Below the pieces are notes generated by a model, which saw only the letters and a list, made by a program, of their open reading frames with translations, was not told where the DNA came from and made no database searches. Shown piece after piece: positions 5,575-11,880 of a stretch of 14,280 bases of DNA. Position numbers and translations under genes: made by a program. The stretch is taken from positions 1 to 14,280 of the forward strand of contig NZ_CANCLE010000104.1 of assembly GCF_947378715.1 (NCBI RefSeq). Direction: 5' to 3'. Origin of the DNA: Phenylobacterium aquaticum (GTDB taxonomy: Bacteria > Pseudomonadota > Alphaproteobacteria > Caulobacterales > Caulobacteraceae). Every line of letters starts with the position of its first letter. The stretch's first letter is position 1.

Positions 5575-7269
5575 GACCCCCAACGAACCCAGGACAGCCC
5601 CGAAGGTCAAGGCGCAGGTGAAAGAGTCGCCAAGGCGCTGGCCCGCGCCGGCGTCGCCTCCCGCCGCGATGTCGAGCGTCTGATCGAGGCCGGACGGGTC
5701 GCGATCAATGGCAAGACCCTGACCACGCCGGGGGTGAAGGTGGAGCCCGGCGACATCCTCACCGTCGACGGTGAGGTGGTGAACGAGGCTGAGCCCGCCC
5801 GCCTGTTCCGCTATCACAAGCCCGTCGGCCTGGTGACCACCCACAAGGATCCGCAAGGCCGCCCGACCGTGTTCGAGGCCCTGCCGCCCGAGCTGCCCCG
5901 GCTGATCTCGGTCGGCCGCCTGGATCTCAATTCCGAGGGCCTGCTGCTGCTGACCAATGATGGTGAGCTGGCCCGCGCCCTGGAAATGCCCAATGCGGAG
6001 ATCACCCGCCGCTATCGGGCCCGCGCCCATGGCCGGATCACCCAGGAGCGGCTCGACGTCCTGAAGGACGGGGTGGTGGTCGAAGGTGTCCGCTATGGGG
6101 CCATCGAGGCCCGGCTCGACAAGGCCAAGGACGGCCCGTCCGGCGCCAACCTCTGGATCACCGTCACCCTGGCCGAGGGCAAGAACCGCGAAATCCGCCG
6201 GGTGCTGGAATATCTGGGGCTGCAGGTGAACCGCCTGATCCGCCTGTCCTATGGCCCCTTCGCGCTGGGAACCCTGCGCGAGGGCGAGGTCGAGGAGGTG
6301 GGGCCGCGCGTGATTCGCGAGCAGCTGGCCGCCCATATCGAACCCGACAACATGCCCAAGGGCGATCGTCCGCAATATATGCCCAAGCGCCGTCCGGGCG
6401 CCGGTCGTCGCGCGCCGGGCGAACCCGATCCCGGTCTGGTCGCTGCGGCTCAGGAACCGTCGCCTGCCGCCCGCAGCAAGGAAAAGCCGGAGTACAAGTC
6501 CGGCTGGGCCAAGCCGAAGAAGAAGGTCGGCCACGCCGCCAAGACACAGGGCAAGGCGCCGTCCAAGCCCGGCCCCGCCGTGATCGGTCCCGGCAAGCCG
6601 CGTGGCGACCGCCCCCGGCCTGTGGTGGCAGCGGCCGAACGATCCCGCGCCGAGACCGGCCTCAACGCGCGCGGAACCCGCGACCGGCCCGCCAAGTCGG
6701 CGCCGCGCGATGCCGCCGCCGCCCAGGCCGACAAGCCGCGCAGCGCGCCGGCCCGTTCTGGTGCGCCGCGTCCCGCCTATGCCGGCAAGCCTCGCCCCGC
6801 GAGCGCTGACAAGGGGCCGCCAGGTCTCAACGCGCGGGGAACCCGTGATCGTCCGGCCAAGCCGGCCCCTCGTCCGGAAGGGCCGCGCCCGGACAAGCCC
6901 CGCGCCGAGCGCCCGGCCTTCGACCGCCCGGATTACGCAAAGGCCGATCGGCCCAGGCCCCCCCGCTCCGATCGACCGACGTCCGACAAGCCGCGTCCCG
7001 AGCGCAGCTTCGCCGGGAAGCCCGCGTTCAAGGACTCCGGACCACCACGGGCGAGCGCCCGTCCCGCATCCGAGCGACCAAAGTCCGACAAGCCAGGCCC
7101 GGAGCGCAGCTTCGCCGGAAAGCCTGAGTTCAAAGGCTCTGGATCGCCGCGGGCGGACGCCCGGCCTTCAGGCCCTCGCGGGCCGAAGGGGTCTTCATCA
7201 CCTCGACAAAGCTCAGACGCTCGTCCCTCAGGCCCTCGGCCAGGGGGCGGTCCAAAGCGGCGCGGGTGA
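5560..7269 (+). CDS. rluB: 23S rRNA pseudouridine synthase B with a very long disordered tail
   Basis: Makes pseudouridine at position 2605 (E. coli numbering) of 23S rRNA. The protein has 569 residues from the ATG at 5560 (a second ATG at 5566 would remove two). An S4 RNA-binding domain spans about 20-66 (ERVAKALARAGVASRRDVERL begins it). The RsuA/RluB-type catalytic domain follows at about 80-255: FRYHKPVGLVTTHKD, catalytic Asp122 in GRLDLNSEGLLLLT, and GKNREIRRVL (207-216). Residues 261-569 are a lysine/arginine/proline/glycine/serine-rich tail with no hydrophobic core, certainly disordered, holding internal repeats. E. coli RluB is about 290 residues; long basic tails are common in alphaproteobacterial homologues. 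The last 140 bases overlap the enoyl-CoA hydratase gene on the other strand. No good Shine-Dalgarno precedes the start; it diverges from tadA. Confidence 0.93.
   Translation: MIMIHDPQRTQDSPEGQGAGERVAKALARAGVASRRDVERLIEAGRVAINGKTLTTPGVKVEPGDILTVDGEVVNEAEPARLFRYHKPVGLVTTHKDPQGRPTVFEALPPELPRLISVGRLDLNSEGLLLLTNDGELARALEMPNAEITRRYRARAHGRITQERLDVLKDGVVVEGVRYGAIEARLDKAKDGPSGANLWITVTLAEGKNREIRRVLEYLGLQVNRLIRLSYGPFALGTLREGEVEEVGPRVIREQLAAHIEPDNMPKGDRPQYMPKRRPGAGRRAPGEPDPGLVAAAQEPSPAARSKEKPEYKSGWAKPKKKVGHAAKTQGKAPSKPGPAVIGPGKPRGDRPRPVVAAAERSRAETGLNARGTRDRPAKSAPRDAAAAQADKPRSAPARSGAPRPAYAGKPRPASADKGPPGLNARGTRDRPAKPAPRPEGPRPDKPRAERPAFDRPDYAKADRPRPPRSDRPTSDKPRPERSFAGKPAFKDSGPPRASARPASERPKSDKPGPERSFAGKPEFKGSGSPRADARPSGPRGPKGSSSPRQSSDARPSGPRPGGGPKRRG
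6661..6858 (+). repeat. Degenerate repeat in the rluB tail (NARGTRDRPAK)
   Basis: The segment coding LNARGTRDRPAK occurs twice in frame, beginning at 6661 and at 6826, 165 bases apart. Third-position differences separate the copies, so they are diverged, not a recent duplication. Confidence 0.7.
6982..7166 (+). repeat. Tandem 102-bp (34-residue) repeat in the rluB tail
   Basis: Unit 1 begins at 6982 and unit 2 at 7084, both coding SDKPxPERSFAGKPxFK, then xSGxPRAxARP. The 102-base period keeps the reading frame. The second unit runs into the overlap with the enoyl-CoA hydratase gene, so its end is also antisense coding sequence. Confidence 0.75.
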
Positions 7270-7927
7270 GCCGCTTGGCGTAGGCGACCCCGTCGGGGCC
7301 CTTGGCCTCGAACTCGGCGGCGATTTCCAGGGCGCGGCCCAGGGGATCGGCGACCACTTCGTGCACCATGCCGATCTCGCCGGCTTCCGGACCGGTGACC
7401 GTGCGGCCGCGCAGGATCATCTCCAGGGCGCGCGCCTCGCCGATAATGCGGGGCAGGCGCTGGGTCCCGCCGCCGCCCGGGAAAATGCCCACCCGGGTTT
7501 CCGGCAGGCCGATAGCGGTGACGTCCGCGCCGGCGATGCGGATATCGCAGGCGAGCGTCATCTCGAAGCCGCCGCCCATGCACAGGCCATTGATCGCCGC
7601 GATCACCGGCTTGGGTGCGGCGGCGATGACATCGACCATCTCGCCAAAGGTCCCGCCAGGCTTGCCGCCGCTGCCGCCAGCCGGGGCGGGCGGCGCGCCG
7701 GCCAGGCCGTCGGACATCACCGACAGCTCGCCCACATCATAGTGGCGCACGAAAATCCCCGGCACGCCGCCGGTGATGACGATGGCGCGGACGGTCGGGT
7801 CCTCGGCGGCGGCGCTGAGCGCGGCCAGCATCTCCACCGAGCCTTGGGCGGTCATGGTCCCGAAGGGTGGGTTGGCGTAGGTGACCAGGCGCGTCGCGCC
7901 CCGCTGTTCGACCGTGACCAGGCCCAT
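7130..7927 (-). CDS. Enoyl-CoA hydratase/isomerase (crotonase) family protein
   Basis: A 265-residue crotonase-fold protein, expected to act on acyl-CoA thioesters in the cytoplasm. Conserved parts: PKPVIAAINGLCMGGGFEM (106-123) with Glu122, ACDIRIAG (126-133), and GLPETRVGIFPGGGGTQRL (140-158) with Glu143. These align with the two catalytic glutamates of rat mitochondrial hydratase (Glu144 and Glu164), so hydratase chemistry is possible. Odd points: the usual AGAD oxyanion motif reads RHYD (61-64), and a Gly/Pro/Ala-rich insert lies at about 73-93. The substrate is not assigned. The ATG at 7927 has a strong AGGGGGAAG upstream, making the start secure despite an open frame further back. The 3' end (residues 220-265) lies antisense to the end of rluB. 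It diverges from rsmD across 97 bases. Confidence 0.92.
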   Translation of the reverse strand: MGLVTVEQRGATRLVTYANPPFGTMTAQGSVEMLAALSAAAEDPTVRAIVITGGVPGIFVRHYDVGELSVMSDGLAGAPPAPAGGSGGKPGGTFGEMVDVIAAAPKPVIAAINGLCMGGGFEMTLACDIRIAGADVTAIGLPETRVGIFPGGGGTQRLPRIIGEARALEMILRGRTVTGPEAGEIGMVHEVVADPLGRALEIAAEFEAKGPDGVAYAKRLTRAALDRPLAEGLRDERLSFVEVMKTPSAREGLKAGRPPAAIQSL

Positions 7928-8024
7928 GGCGTCTTCCCCCTTGCGTTCTTTCTGTTGGCGCGAAGCTTGGATCGCGCGGCGGGTCGGGGCAAGGTCCCGC
8001 GCCTCGACCCCCGAAGGATCTCCC

Positions 8025-8600
8025 ATGCGCATCGTCTCCGGCGAATTTCGCGGCAAGGCCCTGATCGCGCCCTCCGGTCCGGCCACCCGGCCCACCTCCG
8101 ACCGCGCCCGCCAGGCGATCTTCAACATCCTGGAGCACGCCGCCTGGGGCCCGGAATTGCGCGACGCGCGGGTCATCGACCTGTTCGCCGGCTCCGGCGC
8201 GCTGGGTTTTGAGGCCCTGTCGCGAGGCGCGGCCTTCTGCCTGTTCGTCGAGACCGACGAGGCGGCGCGGGGCGCGATCCGCGAGAACGTCGACGCGCTC
8301 AGCCTGTTTGGCCGCACCCGGGTGCATCGGCGCGACGCCACTGATCTCGGCCAGCGCCCAGGGAGCGATGGTCCGGCCTTCGCCATCGCCTTCCTCGACC
8401 CGCCCTACGCCAAGGGCCTGGGCGAGACGGCGCTGGCCCGCCTGGCCGAAGGCGGCTGGCTGGCGCCCGAGGCCATCGTGGTGTTCGAGCGCGGCTCTGA
8501 CGAACCGGACTTCGACGCGCCGGGCTATGAAAAGCTGGATGCGCGCGACTACGGCGCCGCGCGCGTCCATTTCCTGCGGCTTTCGTCACCAGCCGCGTGA
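8025..8600 (+). CDS. rsmD: 16S rRNA (guanine(966)-N2)-methyltransferase
   Basis: Transfers a methyl group from S-adenosylmethionine to G966 of 16S rRNA. The 191-residue protein opens with MRIVSGEFRGK and RPTSDRARQAIFN (22-34), which are typical of RsmD. The SAM-binding motif I, DLFAGSGALGFEALSRGA, is at 52-69, the acidic end of the next strand VETD at 75-78, and the N-methyltransferase signature DPPY at 125-128. Length fits the family. The ATG at 8025 has GAAGGA (8013-8018) six bases ahead; the longer open frame from 7881 only runs antisense to the hydratase. RsmD normally follows rluB directly in related genomes; here a reversed crotonase gene separates them. Its stop overlaps the 3' end of the convergent yjhX-like gene by 15 bases. 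Confidence 0.95.
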   Translation: MRIVSGEFRGKALIAPSGPATRPTSDRARQAIFNILEHAAWGPELRDARVIDLFAGSGALGFEALSRGAAFCLFVETDEAARGAIRENVDALSLFGRTRVHRRDATDLGQRPGSDGPAFAIAFLDPPYAKGLGETALARLAEGGWLAPEAIVVFERGSDEPDFDAPGYEKLDARDYGAARVHFLRLSSPAA

Positions 8601-8861
8601 GCTGGTGCGGTTGTCGAGCTGGGCCCGCAGATTGATCAGTCCCTCGCGGGTGATGCGATAGGGCCGGCCGTTCTGGCTGGAGATCAGTTTCTTCCTCTTG
8701 AGGTCCTTGAAGAGGGCGAGATCGCAATCGGCCAGGCGCCAGCCCTCGCGGGTCAGGCATTCGGCGTCGATGATGGTTCCGCGCTCATCGCGTTCAAGCA
8801 CGATGACACCGCCCTGGGCCAGGGCGTGGAGGGTCCGCTGCAGCGGCTTGGAAATGTTCAA
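8586..8861 (-). CDS. YjhX family (UPF0386) toxin-like protein
   Basis: A 91-residue protein that matches E. coli YjhX along its whole length: TLHALAQGG (10-18), ECLTREGWRLADC (34-46), ALFKDLKRKKLI (49-60), NGRPYRIT (64-71) and the ending RAQLDNR (79-85), plus a short SSRGW tail. E. coli YjhX is reported as a toxin paired with the acetyltransferase-like antitoxin YjhQ; no such partner lies beside this gene. The fold resembles a small winged-helix domain, so a DNA-binding role is equally open. The start is a TTG at 8861: alignment to YjhX puts the initiator exactly there (NIS... versus NLS...), and no in-frame ATG is near. A GC hairpin (8891-8913) lies in the leader. The gene overlaps the end of rsmD by 15 bases and diverges from the MerR gene across 258 bases. 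Confidence 0.88.
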   Translation of the reverse strand: MNISKPLQRTLHALAQGGVIVLERDERGTIIDAECLTREGWRLADCDLALFKDLKRKKLISSQNGRPYRITREGLINLRAQLDNRTSSRGW

Positions 8862-8890
8862 GGGATCGTCCGGGTTCAGGCATGAGACAG

Positions 8891-8913
8891 CGCGCCCGCT
8901 CCAGGGGGGCGCG
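8891..8913 (-). promoter_or_regulatory. GC hairpin in the leader of the yjhX-like gene
   Basis: CGCGCCC (8891-8897) pairs perfectly with GGGCGCG (8907-8913), leaving a 9-base loop, about 30 bases before the TTG start. It could affect translation or message stability. No T-run follows on the minus strand, so it is not an obvious terminator. Confidence 0.35.
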
Positions 8914-9047
8914 GACGAAGGGCCTGAATCGCCAATGGCTACGAGGACGCCGGTCGGCGGTTAGGCCCGGGCCTCGAACGCAATCTCGGACATGAACTCC
9001 CCAGAGATCTGAACCAGCGACCATCCTAGGACGTCGCGAAAAGACCG

Positions 9048-9063
9048 CAAGAGGCGCCTCTTG
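9048..9063. promoter_or_regulatory. Perfect 16-bp palindrome upstream of the MerR gene (candidate operator)
   Basis: CAAGAGGCGCCTCTTG (9048-9063) is its own reverse complement. Its right arm runs into TTGACC (9061-9066), a possible -35 element for the MerR gene. Two TCGCGA sites (9034-9039 and 9073-9078) sit almost symmetrically about its centre. MerR regulators bind dyads between promoter elements and often control their own gene, so this is a natural operator candidate. The binding protein is an inference. Confidence 0.5.
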
Positions 9064-9119
9064 ACCCTCCCGTCGCGAGAGGTCCCAGTGATCGGTCCGT
9101 CAGCAACGGGCGAGGAGCC

Positions 9120-9893
9120 ATGGGTGTTTTCACGGTGGGCGAGGTGGCGAGGCTTTCGGGCCTCTCGATCCGCGCCCTGCGCCACTATGACGAGATCGGG
9201 CTCCTGAAGCCCATGACCGTCGGCGAGAACGGTTACCGCTACTACGGACCGGATGAGCTTCTGCGCCTGCAGCAGATCCTGTTCCACCGGGAGCTTGGCC
9301 TCCCCCTGGACGAGATCCGCCTGGCCCTGGACGCGCCGGACTTCGATCGCGTGGCCGCCCTCAAGGCGCATCGCATGCGGCTGGCCGCCGAGGCCAGGCG
9401 CTACCGCGAGCTGGTGAAGACCCTCGACAGCACCCTCGCCGCCCTCGAAGGAGACGGAAAGATGGACGAGAAAGCGATGTACAAGGGGTTTGATCCCAAG
9501 AAGCAGGCGGCCCATGAGGCTTGGCTGGTTGAGCACTACGGCGCGGAGATGCAGGGCCGGATCGATGAGGCCAAGGCCGGCGCCAAGGACTGGAAGCAGG
9601 CCCAGTTCGACGCCGCCCAGGCCGAGTTCGACGCGATCGAGACCGCCATGGCCCAGGCTTTGGCCCAGGGCTTGCCGCCTGACTGTGCGGCGGTGGGGAC
9701 TTCGGTTCGTAAGCTCCATGCCTGGGTCGCAAGGTCATGGAACCGAACCCCGACCGCGGAGGCTTTCGCTGGCCTCGGACACCTCTATCAGGAGAACCCG
9801 GAGTTCCGGGCCCGCTACGAGGCGCGGGCTGCGGGACTAACGGACTACCTGGCCGCGGCGATGAAGCACTTCGCAGAGACCGAGCTGGAATAG
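9120..9893 (+). CDS. skgA: MerR family regulator with TipAS ligand-binding domain (SkgA-like)
   Basis: A 257-residue transcription regulator of the TipA class. Residues 3-70 are the MerR winged helix: FTVGEVARLSGLSIRALRHYDEIGLL, then NGYRYYGPDELLRLQQI. A coiled-coil dimer helix follows at about 75-112. Residues 115-257 form the TipAS domain (FDPKKQAAHEAWLVEHYG at 124-141, SWNRTP at 206-211, AFAGLGHLYQENPEF at 215-229). The whole closely resembles Caulobacter SkgA, which activates the catalase gene katG in stationary phase; orthology is inferred. The ATG at 9120 follows GAGGAG (9112-9117) with tight spacing. A second start site with a strong Shine-Dalgarno lies at 9462 (see separate entry). 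It diverges from the yjhX-like gene and converges on mutL. No cysteine cluster for metal sensing is present, so a small-molecule ligand is more likely. Confidence 0.92.
   Translation: MGVFTVGEVARLSGLSIRALRHYDEIGLLKPMTVGENGYRYYGPDELLRLQQILFHRELGLPLDEIRLALDAPDFDRVAALKAHRMRLAAEARRYRELVKTLDSTLAALEGDGKMDEKAMYKGFDPKKQAAHEAWLVEHYGAEMQGRIDEAKAGAKDWKQAQFDAAQAEFDAIETAMAQALAQGLPPDCAAVGTSVRKLHAWVARSWNRTPTAEAFAGLGHLYQENPEFRARYEARAAGLTDYLAAAMKHFAETELE
9448..9893 (+). promoter_or_regulatory. Internal ribosome binding site and start for a TipAS-only product
   Basis: AAGGAG (9448-9453) lies 8 bases before an in-frame ATG at 9462, codon 115 of the MerR gene. Translation from here gives 143 residues, exactly the ligand-binding domain without DNA-binding part or coiled coil. 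Streptomyces tipA makes a 144-residue TipAS from an internal start in this way. Seen: site, spacing and domain boundary. Inferred: that it is used. Confidence 0.5.
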
Positions 9894-9895
9894 CC

Positions 9896-9922
9896 CCCTC
9901 GCGCCGAAGAGCCGGGCGAGGG
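9896..9922. terminator. Hairpin between convergent MerR and mutL genes
   Basis: CCCTCGC (9896-9902) and GCGAGGG (9916-9922) form a 7-bp stem with a 13-base loop in the 34-base gap between the two stop codons. Symmetric stems here can stop transcription from both sides, but neither strand has a clear T-run. Confidence 0.4.
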
Positions 9923-9927
9923 TTCGA

Positions 9928-11817
9928 TCACCGCCGTCCGAACAGCCGCTCTATGTCGGCCAGCTTCAGTTCGACATAGGTCGGGCGGCCGTGGTTGCAC
10001 TGGCCGGAATGGGGGGTGGCCTCCATCTGGCGCAGCAGGGCGTTCATCTCCGGGGCGGTCAGGCGGCGGCCGGCCCGGACCGAGCCGTGGCAGGCCATGG
10101 TCGAACAGACCTCCTCCAGCCGCTCCTTCAGCGCCAGGGCCTGGCCGTTCTCGGCCAGGTCATCGGCGATGTCGCGGATCAGCCCGGCGACATCGGTTTC
10201 GCCCAGCAGGGCCGGGGTCTCCCGCACCAGGATCGCACCGGGCCCGAAGGGTTCGACCATCAGGCCCAGGGCCGCCAGTTCGTCGGCCTTGGCGGCCACC
10301 CGCTCGGCCTCTGCCGGATCAAGCTCGACCACCTCGGGCAGCAGCAGGGCCTGGCGGGAGACGCCGCCCTGCGCCATCTCCACCTTCATCCGCTCATAGA
10401 CCAGCCGCTCATGGGCGGCGTGCTGGTCGACGATCACCACCCCGTCGCGGGTCTGGGCGACGATATAGGTCTCGTGCACCTGGGCCCGGGCGGCGCCGAG
10501 CGGAAAGTCGACCGGGTCGAAGGTCACGTGCGCCGTCGGGCCCTCGGCCATGCCGGGTGAATAGGCGGCGTCGGGATAGTCGGAGCGGGCCGAGACCTCG
10601 GTCAGTCCGGGCAGGGCCTGGGCCAGGGCCGCGGCCATGCCGCCGCCGCTTCCCGGCGTCGGGTTCCAGCCCCCCATCCGCCAGGCCGAGAACCCTTGAG
10701 CCGGGGGCGGCGGGATATAGCCGGGGACATATCCGCCCGGGCGGCTTTCGGGCCGGAAGCCATTGAGGGCGTCAGTGGCCACGGTGGTCGCCGCCCGGTG
10801 GCCGGCGCCGGCCAGGGTATGGCGCAGGCCGCCGACGATCAGGCCGCGCACCAGGGACGGATCGCGGAACCGCACCTCGGCCTTGGCCGGGTGGACATTG
10901 ACGTCCACCTGCGACGGATCGAGCTCCAGATAGAGCGCCACCAGCGGATGGCGGTCGCGGGCCAGGAAATCGGCATAGGCGCCGCGCAGGGCGCCCTGCA
11001 GCAGCCGGTCGCGCACCGGCCGGCCGTTGACGAACAGGTACTGGTGGGCGGAGTTGCCGCGATTGAAGGTCGGCAGGCCGGCGAAGCCCGACAGCTTCAC
11101 CCCCTCGCGCTCATAGTCGACGGCCAGAGCGTTGTCCTGGAAGTCCCGGCCCATGATCGCGGCCAGGCGGGCGAGGCGGCCCTCCGGCCCCTTGCGCTCG
11201 GCCGGCAGGCGCAAGGTGCGGCGGCCGTCGATGTCGAGGGTGAAGCTGACGGCTTCATGGGCCATGGCCTGGCGCTTCAGTTCCTCGGCGATGGCGAGCG
11301 ATTCGGTACGCTCGGACTTCATGAACTTCAGCCGGGCGGGGGTGGCGTAGAACAGGTCGCGCACCTCGACCCGCGCCCCATGCGGCCCGGGGAAGCCTGA
11401 GGGGGTCACCTGGCCCACGGCGCCGCCCTCGACCAGGATCGCATGGGCCTCGGCCTGGCCCTTGGCCCGGGCGCTGATGGAAAGCCGCGCCACCGAGCCG
11501 ATGGAGGGCAGGGCCTCGCCCCGGAAGCCCAGGGTGGAGATCTGCAACAGGTCGTAGTCGCCGTGGACGTCGGGCCCGAGCTTGGAGGTGGCGTGGCGCT
11601 CAATGGCCAGCGGCAGCTCCTCGGCGGTGAGGCCCTGGCCGTCATCGGCCACCAGGATGCGGGTCAGGCCGCCGCCGTCCGCCTGGACCTCGACCGACGC
11701 CGCCCCGGCGTCCAGGGCGTTCTCCACCAATTCCTTGACCGCGCTCGCAGGACGTTCGACCACTTCGCCAGCGGCGATGCGGTTGACGGTTTCGGGCGGA
11801 AGGCGGCGGATCGGCAT
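9928..11817 (-). CDS. mutL: DNA mismatch repair protein MutL (endonuclease type)
   Basis: Couples MutS mismatch recognition to strand incision. The 629-residue protein has the GHL ATPase domain at 1-335: NRIAAGEVVERP (12-23), KELVENALDAGA (28-39) with general base Glu32 and Mg-binding Asn33, DDGQG (58-62) and GFRGEALPSI (98-107). A Pro/Gly-rich linker covers about 340-430. The C-terminal dimer domain holds DQHAAHERLVYE (464-475), a perfect DQHA(x)2E(x)4E metal site, with ACHGSVRAG (575-583) and GQCNHGRPT (606-613) completing the endonuclease centre. So this MutL should nick DNA itself, as expected for bacteria without MutH. The ATG at 11817 starts directly on the conserved IRRLPPE. Length is normal. 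It diverges from the TraB-like gene across 63 bases and converges on the MerR gene. Confidence 0.97.
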   Translation of the reverse strand: MPIRRLPPETVNRIAAGEVVERPASAVKELVENALDAGAASVEVQADGGGLTRILVADDGQGLTAEELPLAIERHATSKLGPDVHGDYDLLQISTLGFRGEALPSIGSVARLSISARAKGQAEAHAILVEGGAVGQVTPSGFPGPHGARVEVRDLFYATPARLKFMKSERTESLAIAEELKRQAMAHEAVSFTLDIDGRRTLRLPAERKGPEGRLARLAAIMGRDFQDNALAVDYEREGVKLSGFAGLPTFNRGNSAHQYLFVNGRPVRDRLLQGALRGAYADFLARDRHPLVALYLELDPSQVDVNVHPAKAEVRFRDPSLVRGLIVGGLRHTLAGAGHRAATTVATDALNGFRPESRPGGYVPGYIPPPPAQGFSAWRMGGWNPTPGSGGGMAAALAQALPGLTEVSARSDYPDAAYSPGMAEGPTAHVTFDPVDFPLGAARAQVHETYIVAQTRDGVVIVDQHAAHERLVYERMKVEMAQGGVSRQALLLPEVVELDPAEAERVAAKADELAALGLMVEPFGPGAILVRETPALLGETDVAGLIRDIADDLAENGQALALKERLEEVCSTMACHGSVRAGRRLTAPEMNALLRQMEATPHSGQCNHGRPTYVELKLADIERLFGRR

Positions 11818-11836
11818 GGTCAGTCAGGCTCCAGCC

Positions 11837-11876
11837 TCTCAATATAGGACGATTCCGGGGGGGCGCCCGGATGGTG
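11837..11876. promoter_or_regulatory. Divergent mutL / TraB-like promoter region with a GANTC site
   Basis: The 63-base gap (11818-11880) must hold promoters for both genes. It contains an A/T-rich CAATATAGG (11840-11848), giving CCTATATT on the minus strand, a GcTAnAwC-like -10 for mutL. GATTC at 11851-11855 fits the CcrM methylation site GANTC, used in Caulobacterales to time transcription. A GC-rich hairpin (CCGGG/CCCGG) follows toward the TraB-like start. No firm -35 is seen. Confidence 0.35.
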
Positions 11877-11880
11877 TGAC

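Noticed and set aside
5575..6534. TadA frame extending about 320 codons upstream, suggesting a fusion
   Set aside because: The extension is antisense to rluB and has no domain; TadA begins normally near 5574.
6602..8212. Long open frame of 536 codons on the plus strand
   Set aside because: It runs in another frame of rluB and then antisense to the crotonase gene into rsmD; low-complexity residues and no family resemblance. A by-product of high GC.
8994..9719. Open frame on the minus strand continuing from the 10-residue leader ORF
   Set aside because: Mostly antisense to the MerR gene and not protein-like. Only the short end with its own ribosome-binding site is noted as a weak finding.
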